A stretch of DNA of 7,877 bases, from contig JACQDI010000715.1 of assembly GCA_016201195.1 (NCBI GenBank), positions 1-7,877 on the forward strand, written 5' to 3'. Position 1 is the stretch's first letter. Each line of letters starts with the position of its first letter. Source of the DNA: Acidobacteriota bacterium (GTDB lineage Bacteria > Acidobacteriota > Terriglobia > Bryobacterales > JACQDG01). Under the pieces are notes generated by a model. That model worked only from the letters and a program-made list of their open reading frames with translations, searched no databases and was not told where the DNA came from. The position numbers and the translations under genes are program-made. This document shows, piece after piece, positions 1 through 5,580 of this stretch.

Positions 1-1170
1 CAGCGGGATGAACTTCGTCAGATAATTCTTGGCGATGGCATTGATCCGGTTCGCCGGAATGATGTTGTTCAAGAAAGGCTGGCGGCGAATGCGCGAGCCT
101 TCGGGGACCCCGGTGAGCGGGTCGTAGATCTGGTAGTTGCCACCGACGGTGAGCAGCTTGGAAAGATCGCCGTCGCGCTCGGCGGCGGTGGGCACGGTCG
201 AAAGCGTGGGCGCCGGGATGGAATCCTTCAGCCCCTCGTAAGCAAAGAAGAAGAACAGCTTATTGCGCCCGTTGATCACTTTCGGAATCAGCACCGGGCC
301 ACCGAGGTTCACGCCCCATTGATTGAAGCGCGTGACCTGCTTCTTCTGCCCGCCGCGGTTGGTGAAAAACGGCGTAGCGGCGAGCCGGGACACCTGGTTG
401 AACTCGTAGGCGCTGCCGTGGAACGAGTTGGTGCCGCTCTTCATCACCACGTTGACCGTGCCGCCGCCGGTGTGGCCGTAAGCGGCGTCGGCCTGGAAGG
501 TCTCAACCTTCACTTCGGTCACTGCGTCGACCGGCGGGTTGTAGGCCACGCGGCTGTTCTGGGTGGTGTCGGGCGCGCCGTCGATCAGCAGTTCGTTGGT
601 GCGGGCCGGCGCGCCGCCCATGGAAAAGGTGGATGGGCCGGAGTTGTCGAACGGCCGGTAGAAGCGAGGGTCGCTCGACGGGATCACGCCGAACGCCAGT
701 TGCGCCAGCACCAGCGGCGTGCGGCCGAGCAGGGGCATATTGGCGATCTGCCGGGAGTTGATCACCTGCCCGGTCGATGCGGTCGAGGTCTGCAGCATGG
801 CCACCTCGGCGGTGACGGTGATGGTCTCAGCGAGCTGGCCGAGCTCGAGCGCAATGTCCAGCGGAACGCGCTCATTGGTGCTGACCTGGAGGCCCTCCCG
901 CACGTAGCGCTTGAATCCGGGCGCTTCGGCCACGACGTTGTAGGAGCCGGGCGGCAGGAACGGCAGCGAGTACTCGCCGTCGGCGCCGGAGACGGTCTCC
1001 GACCGCGAGCCGGTTTCCACCTTCGTGGCGGTGATCTTGACGCCCGGTACGACCGCGTTCTGCGCATCGACCACGCGCCCGCCGAGAGTCGAGCGGAATT
1101 CCTGAGACCAGGCAGTTGCCGGCGCTGCGAGAAGGACAATGAACATCCCCAGGAGCTTCGAGCATCGCAT
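1..1170 (-). CDS. TonB-dependent receptor, Oar-like, with N-terminal carboxypeptidase-regulatory domain (partial, C-terminus off left edge)
   Basis: The frame is open from an ATG at 1170 to base 1, giving the first 390 residues of a family that usually runs to about 1000-1200. Residues 1-22 are a signal peptide (MRCSK, a hydrophobic stretch, then TAWSQ). Residues 27-110 form an Ig-like carboxypeptidase-regulatory domain, with GGRVVDAQNAVVPGVKI and DGEYSLPFLPPGSYNV as typical motifs. Residues about 125-255 are the TonB plug, with LLIDGAPDTTQNSR, VEVKVET-type and GGTVNVVMKSGTNSFHGS-type segments. Barrel strands follow (QWGVNLGGPVLIP, KLFFFFAYEG). The protein should sit in the outer membrane and take up a ligand using TonB energy; the ligand cannot be read from the sequence. 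The start is supported by GGGAGG 11 nt upstream of the ATG and by the promoter at 1200-1228. It is transcribed alone, 258 bp downstream of the acetyltransferase gene. Confidence 0.93.
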   Translation of the reverse strand, partial: MRCSKLLGMFIVLLAAPATAWSQEFRSTLGGRVVDAQNAVVPGVKITATKVETGSRSETVSGADGEYSLPFLPPGSYNVVAEAPGFKRYVREGLQVSTNERVPLDIALELGQLAETITVTAEVAMLQTSTASTGQVINSRQIANMPLLGRTPLVLAQLAFGVIPSSDPRFYRPFDNSGPSTFSMGGAPARTNELLIDGAPDTTQNSRVAYNPPVDAVTEVKVETFQADAAYGHTGGGTVNVVMKSGTNSFHGSAYEFNQVSRLAATPFFTNRGGQKKQVTRFNQWGVNLGGPVLIPKVINGRNKLFFFFAYEGLKDSIPAPTLSTVPTAAERDGDLSKLLTVGGNYQIYDPLTGVPEGSRIRRQPFLNNIIPANRINAIAKNYLTKFIPL

Positions 1171-1199
1171 GAAAAAATTCCCTCCCTTTTGATGAGGAC

Positions 1200-1228
1200 A
1201 TTTAACCTTGCTCGGGGCGGGGTGTCAA
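1200..1228 (-). promoter_or_regulatory. Sigma-70-type promoter of the TonB-dependent receptor gene
   Basis: On the minus strand a perfect TTGACA (-35, bases 1228-1223) is followed after exactly 17 bp by TTAAAT (-10, bases 1205-1200), which matches TATAAT at 4 of 6 positions. Transcription would start near 1193, leaving a leader of about 23 nt that carries the GGGAGG ribosome binding site (1180-1187 region) in front of the ATG at 1170. The placement is very consistent. No experimental evidence is implied. Confidence 0.6.
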
Positions 1229-1297
1229 GCAAGATTTCGTTAGATCCTCAAATCCTGCTCCCCTTTTTCGCCGGGCGGTTATACACTCTTGCTTGTC
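1224..1297. repeat. Interrupted inverted repeat upstream of the receptor promoter
   Basis: GTCAAGCAAGA at 1224-1234 and TCTTGCTTGTC at 1287-1297 are inverted copies matching at 10 of 11 positions, separated by 52 bp. The left copy overlaps the -35 hexamer of the receptor promoter. The right copy ends inside a short palindrome, CTTGTCAAG, at 1292-1300. The remainder of the 1171-1428 intergenic region shows no gene and no convincing terminator. The arrangement could be a pair of operator half-sites or a coincidence in a 258-bp stretch. Confidence 0.3.
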
Positions 1298-1428
1298 AAG
1301 AAACTGGGTGTGCCTGGAGGGGCTATGAAGGATTGCGTTCGACAAGTCGCGACCCGCACGCCACACAACCGGCAAGCAGGAAGGCGACGCTGCTGGTTTT
1401 TCTTGTCACTGCCACAACAGACAGTGTG

Positions 1429-1899
1429 TCAGGAAAGAACGGGGGCGGGCAATTCGATCGCCATCTCGACGACCGGAAAGGTAAACTTCAGCGAGCGGAA
1501 GCCGCAGCGCTTGAGCATGCGCAGGGCGGGCACGTTGTCGGAGGAGGTTTGGGCCCACACGCGCCGCAGTCCCTTGTTTTCGGCTGCGGCGAGCACCGCC
1601 CGCACCAGGGCTGTGCCGATGCCGCGCCCCCGGAAGCTCTGGTGCACGAAGACGGCCAGCTCGGCGACCCCGGGTTCGGCCGCGGCGAGGAAGGCGTGCC
1701 CGGCCGGCTCCCCGGCAGCAGAAAACGCGCCCACGTTCATCTCCTCCTGGAGCGCGTGATCGATCCAGGTCTGGCTGGCCTCCTCACTGCGCGGCGGCAG
1801 ACCCTGGGCCACCCCCAGCGGCTCGAAGCTTCCGTACATCGCCAGCAGCAATTCCCGGTCAGCCGGAGAAAGCGCGCGAATCTGGATCTCGCTAACCAT
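1429..1899 (-). CDS. GNAT-family N-acetyltransferase
   Basis: This 156-residue cytoplasmic protein has the length of a single GNAT domain. Motif A, which binds the pyrophosphate of acetyl-CoA, is clear: a beta strand AELAVFV (79-85) followed by FRGRGIGTALV (89-99), fitting R/Q-x-x-G-x-G/A. Motif B is TSSDNVPALRMLKRCGF (118-134), the usual N-x-x-A-x-x-x-Y/L-x-K-x-G-F pattern. It transfers an acetyl group from acetyl-CoA to an amine, but the acceptor cannot be predicted. The ATG lies inside the end of the acetate kinase gene (8-bp overlap, ATGGTTAG containing that gene's stop). The ribosome binding site is weak, so translational coupling is likely. It is the last gene of the operon. The C-terminal beta strand (KFTFPVVEMAIEL) is complete, so the gene looks intact. 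Confidence 0.88.
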   Translation of the reverse strand: MVSEIQIRALSPADRELLLAMYGSFEPLGVAQGLPPRSEEASQTWIDHALQEEMNVGAFSAAGEPAGHAFLAAAEPGVAELAVFVHQSFRGRGIGTALVRAVLAAAENKGLRRVWAQTSSDNVPALRMLKRCGFRSLKFTFPVVEMAIELPAPVLS

Positions 1900-3130
1900 G
1901 GGGAATCTTCAAAATGGTGCGGAGTGTGTCCCGGGCAATGAGCAATTCCTCGTTGGTGGGAATCACCCACACCTGAGTGGCCGCGCCGGCGTCGCTGATG
2001 TTGCTCTCCACGCCCGTAGCGGCCTCATTCTTCTCCGTATCGATCTGGATGCCGAGAGCATCCAGCCGGTCGCAGATTTGTGCGCGCACCGCGGGCGCGT
2101 TTTCGCCGATGCCCCCGGTGAAGATCACCGCATCGGCCCCGTTCAGAGCCGCGTACAGGGCGCCCAGGTGCTTCTTCGCGCGGTAGCAGAACAAGTCGAC
2201 CGCCAGCCGCGCCCGCGCCTGGCCCTTGCGGCTCTCCTCGAGCAGCGTCCGCATGTCGTTGGAGATGCCGGAGACGCCGTACAGGCCGCTGTGCTTGTTC
2301 AGCAGCGAGCTGACCTCGGCGGCGCTCAGGTCCTCGTTGGCCATCACGTAGAGCACCGCCGCCGGGTCCAGATCCCCCGAGCGCGTCCCCATCATCAGCC
2401 CCTCCAGCGGGGTGAACCCCATGGTCGTGTCCACCGACTTGCCGTGGTCGATGGCGCACATTGAGCAGCCGTTGCCCAAATGGCAGGTGATCAGCTTGTA
2501 CTCCGCCCGGGTCGTGCTGTGGATCTGGGCGAAGCGGTACGACACGTAGCGGTGCGAGGTGCCGTGAAAACCGTAGCGGCGGATCTTGTATCGCGTGTAG
2601 AGCACATAGGGCAGGCCGTAGAGGTGCGCCTCCGGCGGCATGGTGTGGTGAAACGCGGTGTCAAACACGGCCACCTGCGCCGCCCCCGGGAACAGCGCCC
2701 GGCTGGCGTAATACCCCTTCAGGTTGTGCGGGTTGTGCAGCGGCGCCAGATCGATGATGTCCTCGATCTGCTTCACCACCGCCTCCTCCATCTCGACCGA
2801 GCCGGTAAAATACTCGCCCCCGTGCACGATGCGGTGTCCCACGCCCTCAATTTCCTCGGGCTTGGCGATCACCCCGGCGAGCGGGTCCGTGAGCGCGGAA
2901 ACCACCGTTTTGATCGCCGCCTTGTGCTCCAGGATCTCCCGGCTGAACTTGGTCTTGGTCTTTCCCGGAACCTCGTAGGCGACGATCGCCTCCCCCGTCC
3001 CGATCTTGTCCACCGTCCCCCGGGCCAGCAGCCGGTCCTGATTCGAGGCGATCTGCTCCGGGCTGGTTTCGATCAACTGGAACTTGACCGAGGAGCTGCC
3101 GCAATTGAGGACCAGAATTTTCATTTCCAT
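1892..3130 (-). CDS. ackA: Acetate kinase
   Basis: The product (412 residues from the ATG at 3130) interconverts acetate plus ATP with acetyl phosphate plus ADP, normally with phosphotransacetylase, which is not in this window. Family landmarks are all present: VLNCGSSSVKF (7-17), GHRIVHGGEY (98-107), APLHNPHN (129-136), VAVFDTAFH (153-161), RRYGFHGTSH (184-193), HLGNGCSMCAI (217-227), GFTPLEGLMMGTRSGDLDP (238-256), FTGGIGENAPAVR (337-349) and PTNEELLIAR (391-400). Residues matching the Methanosarcina active site are N9, R100, H132, D157, H189, R250 and a glutamate at 394 or 395. GNGCS replaces the commoner GNGAS. Start choice is uncertain: an in-frame TTG at 3136 and ATG at 3124 are also possible, and none has a strong ribosome binding site. 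The gene begins 12 bp after the dehydrogenase stop, so all three genes form one operon. Confidence 0.96.
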   Translation of the reverse strand: MEMKILVLNCGSSSVKFQLIETSPEQIASNQDRLLARGTVDKIGTGEAIVAYEVPGKTKTKFSREILEHKAAIKTVVSALTDPLAGVIAKPEEIEGVGHRIVHGGEYFTGSVEMEEAVVKQIEDIIDLAPLHNPHNLKGYYASRALFPGAAQVAVFDTAFHHTMPPEAHLYGLPYVLYTRYKIRRYGFHGTSHRYVSYRFAQIHSTTRAEYKLITCHLGNGCSMCAIDHGKSVDTTMGFTPLEGLMMGTRSGDLDPAAVLYVMANEDLSAAEVSSLLNKHSGLYGVSGISNDMRTLLEESRKGQARARLAVDLFCYRAKKHLGALYAALNGADAVIFTGGIGENAPAVRAQICDRLDALGIQIDTEKNEAATGVESNISDAGAATQVWVIPTNEELLIARDTLRTILKIPHG

Positions 3131-3142
3131 CGACAATCAACA

Positions 3143-3991
3143 TCAATACTTGAAAAATCCCTCCCCGGTCTTGACGCCGAGCCGCCCGGCGCGGACCAGC
3201 TTCCGCAGCAGGGGGCAGGGGCGGTATTTCAAGTCGCCCAGCTCACGGAACAGGTGTTCCATCCAGGCCATCACCTCGTCGAGGCCCATGCGGTCGGCCA
3301 AGGCGAGGGGCCCCAGCTCCAGCTTGTAACCCAGCTTCATCGCTGTGTCCACGTCCTCGGCCGTGGCCACCCCTTCCATCACGATGTAGATGGCCTCGTT
3401 GATCATCGGCAGAATCACCCGCGTGGTTACGTATCCGGGGTACTCGTAAACCGGGATGGCCGTCTTGCCGAGCATGCCGGCGAACTGTTGAACCTGCTCC
3501 ACGGTCTGGTCCGACGTCTGAAGCCCGCGGATCACCTCCACCACCCCGGTCTTGGGAACCGGGTTCACGAAATGCAGGCCGACGAAACTCGCCGGCCGCC
3601 GGGTCGAGGCCGCAAGTTGCGAAATGCTCAGCGTGGAGGTGTTGGTTACGAAAATCACCACTGGGTCGCAGATCTCGTCGAGCTTGGCGAATACTTCCTT
3701 TTTCAGGTCAAAATCCTCGGTCACCGTTTCAATGATCAGCTCCGCGTGGGCCGCTTCCCAGATCTTCCAGGTCCCGGTAATGCGGCGCAAAATCAGGGTC
3801 TTCTCGGGGGCGGTCAGCCCCCAGCGGGCCACCTCGTGGTCCAGCGTCTCGTCCAGCGCTTTTTGCGTCGTCGCCAAAGACGGCTGGTCCTTTTCACACA
3901 GCAGCACCTCCACTCCCGCCCCGGCGATGGTTCGGGCAATGCCCACCCCCATGGTGCCTCCGCCGATCACCGCTACTCGATGGATCTCCAT
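3143..3991 (-). CDS. 3-hydroxyacyl-CoA dehydrogenase (3-hydroxybutyryl-CoA dehydrogenase type)
   Basis: A complete 282-residue cytoplasmic enzyme, the usual length for short-chain 3-hydroxyacyl-CoA dehydrogenases, which use NAD(P) to interconvert 3-hydroxyacyl-CoA and 3-oxoacyl-CoA. The Rossmann fold opens with VAVIGGGTMGVGIA (7-19), and E33 likely contacts the nucleotide ribose. Further motifs are IIETVTED (86-93), NTSTLSIS (117-124) and GLHFVNPVP (138-146). The C-terminal domain carries PMINEAI (195-201), AMKLGYKLELGP (217-228) and GVKTGEGFFKY at the end. By comparison with clostridial Hbd, catalytic Ser, His and Glu are S119, H140 and E152, but the position of Asn188 is Thr190 (PGYVTTR instead of PGFVVNR). 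Substrate chain length is therefore open. AGAGGT lies 2-3 nt before the ATG, rather close. It is the first gene of the operon with acetate kinase. Confidence 0.92.
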   Translation of the reverse strand: MEIHRVAVIGGGTMGVGIARTIAGAGVEVLLCEKDQPSLATTQKALDETLDHEVARWGLTAPEKTLILRRITGTWKIWEAAHAELIIETVTEDFDLKKEVFAKLDEICDPVVIFVTNTSTLSISQLAASTRRPASFVGLHFVNPVPKTGVVEVIRGLQTSDQTVEQVQQFAGMLGKTAIPVYEYPGYVTTRVILPMINEAIYIVMEGVATAEDVDTAMKLGYKLELGPLALADRMGLDEVMAWMEHLFRELGDLKYRPCPLLRKLVRAGRLGVKTGEGFFKY

Positions 3992-4009
3992 ATACCTCTA
4001 TTGTAGGGT

Positions 4010-4065
4010 GGATCGTAGATCGTGGGCTCTCCGTTGGGGGCCCCACGTTCCACGTTCCACGATCC
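4010..4065. repeat. Imperfect inverted repeat in the divergent intergenic region
   Basis: The arms 4010-4025 and 4050-4065 are inverted copies matching at 14 of 16 positions, with a 24-nt spacer. The spacer contains a G5C4 run (4036-4044), and CGTGGG (4021-4026) could alternatively pair with CCCACG (4042-4047). The right arm is part of three consecutive 7-bp units, CACGTTC, CACGTTC, CACGATC (4044-4064). It lies between the divergently transcribed dehydrogenase operon and the exported-protein gene, whose starts are 126 bp apart. It may be a member of a dispersed intergenic repeat family or a shared operator. Confidence 0.5.
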
Positions 4066-4105
4066 AGCGTTCGGTCTCTGAATTGCTTGCCTCCATGTGG
4101 GGAAG

Positions 4106-4111
4106 AGGAGG
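4106..4111 (+). promoter_or_regulatory. Ribosome binding site AGGAGG deciding the start of the exported protein
   Basis: AGGAGG, an almost full anti-Shine-Dalgarno match, is followed by a 6-nt spacer and the ATG at 4118. It rules out the in-frame GTG at 4097, which would place the ribosome binding site inside the coding sequence and add seven mostly basic residues before the signal peptide. Confidence 0.8.
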
Positions 4112-4117
4112 CGCCAC

Positions 4118-4582
4118 ATGAGGTATCGAATCGCGCTTATCTTGATCGTCTTGCTGCTAATTGCGCCCCGGATGCTGAGTGCTCAGGAGACGCAGGCCAA
4201 GACGCCGGAAGTTCGGGCGGCCGAGCTACAGGCCGAGCTTTCCAAAAGCACGTACACCGCCAAACGGTCCGTGCCTATGGCCGAAGGCATCTTCGTTGAG
4301 GAGGGGCGGGTCGTCGAAGCGCTCTACGGCCCGGCGCTCGCCGAGCACGGGACGGCCATCGCCGCTCGCAAGCCGGCGACGATTTCCAAGGTGGCGCTGC
4401 TCGATCGCGCCATTCAGGTCTACTTCGCCGACAACAAGTGCTCGCTGCTGATCCTGACCAAGGGCGACCGTGAGACCAAGGACCTGACCGACGCCCAGTT
4501 GCTGGAGCTGGCCAAGCAGGGCATTGGCGCGCTGTTTACGGCGAAGGGCGAGACGCCGGCCCCGGCCAAGAAGGCGACCTGA
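4118..4582 (+). CDS. Small exported protein of unknown function
   Basis: A 154-residue protein whose family I do not recognise. Residues 1-23 form a clear signal peptide: MRYR, a hydrophobic core (IALILIVLLLIA), then a cleavage region MLSA-QE. The mature protein begins with a charged, Ala/Glu-rich stretch (25-50). It then has an apparently compact alpha/beta domain (55-142) with the segments GIFVEEGRVVEALYGP, ISKVALLDRAIQVYF and SLLILTKGD, followed by a helix DAQLLELAKQGIGALF. The C-terminal tail is Lys/Ala/Pro-rich. There is one cysteine (C108), no lipobox and no heme motif, so it should be free in the periplasm or secreted. The cation exporter gene starts 1 nt after its TGA stop. Co-translation suggests a role in metal handling, but that rests on context alone. 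Confidence 0.85.
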   Translation: MRYRIALILIVLLLIAPRMLSAQETQAKTPEVRAAELQAELSKSTYTAKRSVPMAEGIFVEEGRVVEALYGPALAEHGTAIAARKPATISKVALLDRAIQVYFADNKCSLLILTKGDRETKDLTDAQLLELAKQGIGALFTAKGETPAPAKKAT

Positions 4583-4583
4583 G

Positions 4584-5474
4584 GTGCGTCAGCCCCGTCT
4601 GGCGATGCGCCTGTCGCTCCTGGTTGGCGTGCTGATGCTGCTTGCTAAGACGGGCGCGTACCTCTACACCGGCTCGGCGGCGATTCTCTCCGACGCCGCC
4701 GAGTCGGTGGTGCACGTGGTGGCAGTCGCCTTCGCGGCGTTCAGCCTCTGGCTCGCCGGCAAGCCGGCCAATCATCGCTTCCTCTACGGTTACGAGCGGG
4801 TCAGCTTCTTCTCGGCAGGCTTCGAAGGGGCGATGATCATGATGGCCGCCCTCTCCATCATCGTCGTTGCCGTCCACAAGTGGCTGGCCGGCCTTCAAAT
4901 CGAGAATCTGGGCGCCGGCATCCTGGTCGTGGCCGCGGCCTCGGTGGTGAACCTCGCTCTCGGCTGGTACCTGGTCCACACCGGGCGCCGCACCCACTCC
5001 CTCATCCTCGAAGCAAACGGCAAGCATGTTCTCACCGACAGTTGGACCAGCTTCGGCGTCGTGGGCGGCCTGCTGCTGGTGATGTGGACCGGCTGGAAAC
5101 CGTTCGACCCCATTCTGGCCATTCTCGTGGCGCTCAACATCCTCTGGTCGGGGGGCCACCTCGTCTGGCGGTCCGTGGGCGGGCTTATGGACTACTCCGA
5201 CCCGGCCACCGCGCAGCTTCTCCGGCAAAGGCTGGACCAGCTCTGCCAGGAGCTGGGGATGGAGTACCACGGAGTGCGCTACCGCAATACCGGGACCCGC
5301 CTGCTGGTGGAAGCACACCTACTGTTTCCCTTCGGGCAATCCATCGGCGAAGCCCATCGCCTGGCCACGGAGCTGGAGCATCGCCTGCCGCAGAGTCTCG
5401 ACTTTCCCGCTGAACTCATCACCCACCTGGAGGCGGTCGAAGACCACCACGAGGTGCATCGGGGAAAACACTAG
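4584..5474 (+). CDS. Cation diffusion facilitator (CDF) family divalent-metal exporter
   Basis: From the GTG at 4584 the product has 296 residues, typical for CDF proteins: about six membrane segments followed by a cytoplasmic ferredoxin-like domain. CDF proteins export Zn, Cd, Fe, Mn or similar ions from the cytoplasm, usually by proton exchange. TM1 is residues 9-28, and TM2 starts at SAAILSDAAES. The RFLYGYERVSFFSAG loop (65-79) is family-typical. TM5 carries the metal site HVLTD (H148 and D152). The TM2 half-site reads ExxxH (E40, H44) instead of the common HxxxD or DxxxD. The C-terminal domain (about 203-285) has EAHLLFP (243-249), EAH (256-258) and THLE (280-283), and the tail is His-rich (EDHHEVHRGKH). 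The start fits because the GTG is 1 nt after the previous stop, with GAAGG about 9 nt upstream; ATG 4605 is the alternative. Confidence 0.9.
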   Translation: MRQPRLAMRLSLLVGVLMLLAKTGAYLYTGSAAILSDAAESVVHVVAVAFAAFSLWLAGKPANHRFLYGYERVSFFSAGFEGAMIMMAALSIIVVAVHKWLAGLQIENLGAGILVVAAASVVNLALGWYLVHTGRRTHSLILEANGKHVLTDSWTSFGVVGGLLLVMWTGWKPFDPILAILVALNILWSGGHLVWRSVGGLMDYSDPATAQLLRQRLDQLCQELGMEYHGVRYRNTGTRLLVEAHLLFPFGQSIGEAHRLATELEHRLPQSLDFPAELITHLEAVEDHHEVHRGKH

Positions 5475-5484
5475 CCCCTGGGTT

Positions 5485-5577
5485 GATTTGGTGATTTTAT
5501 GATTTGGTGATTTGGTGATTTTCAAAACCCTCGGGCCGCCGAGTTTTCAAATCACCAAATCATAAAATCACCAAATG
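5485..5577. repeat. Octamer-built long hairpin with a perfect 29-bp inverted repeat
   Basis: Bases 5486-5514 and 5548-5576 are perfect inverted copies of 29 bp separated by 33 bp. The left side is five tandem 8-bp units in phase: GATTTGGT, GATTTTAT, GATTTGGT, GATTTGGT, GATTTTCA (5485-5524). Read on the minus strand, the right side has four units: CATTTGGT, GATTTTAT, GATTTGGT, GATTTGAA. The left therefore has one extra unit, which would bulge. An inner GC stem, CTCGG (5530-5534) with CCGAG (5539-5543), extended by A4/T4, closes on a GCCG loop. It fills the 106 bp between the convergent CDF and cytochrome genes and is strongly AT-rich against its surroundings. It may serve as a bidirectional terminator, or it may be a copy of a dispersed REP-like repeat. 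Confidence 0.9.
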
Positions 5578-5580
5578 AAC

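Noticed and set aside
1278..1299. TTGACA with TATAAC as a second receptor promoter
   Set aside because: The two hexamers are only 10 bp apart (1294-1299 and 1278-1283), too close for sigma-70 recognition.
1407..1426. Hairpin CACTG/CAGTG just after the acetyltransferase stop as a terminator
   Set aside because: The stem is only 5 bp with a 10-nt loop, and no T-run follows on the minus strand.
319..1941. Long plus-strand open frame of 540 codons
   Set aside because: It lies antisense to the TonB receptor, the acetyltransferase and their intergenic region, and its translation is low-complexity Arg/Gly/His-rich. The minus-strand frames carry clear family motifs, so this is a GC-driven shadow.
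4000..4005. TACAAT as the -10 element of the dehydrogenase operon
   Set aside because: It matches TATAAT at 5 of 6 positions, but there is no -35 at the right distance, and it would put the transcript start within 1-2 nt of the ATG. A leaderless transcript is possible but unsupported.
2480..4006. Plus-strand open frame of 508 codons
   Set aside because: It is antisense to acetate kinase and the dehydrogenase, both with complete motif sets. Its translation resembles no protein family and it has no ribosome binding site.
4097..4117. Upstream GTG start for the exported protein
   Set aside because: The AGGAGG at 4106-4111 would then be inside the gene. The ATG at 4118 has ideal spacing to it and gives a standard signal peptide.
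5485..5577. Octamer array as a CRISPR array
   Set aside because: The 8-bp units are directly adjacent without unique spacers, and no cas gene is present.
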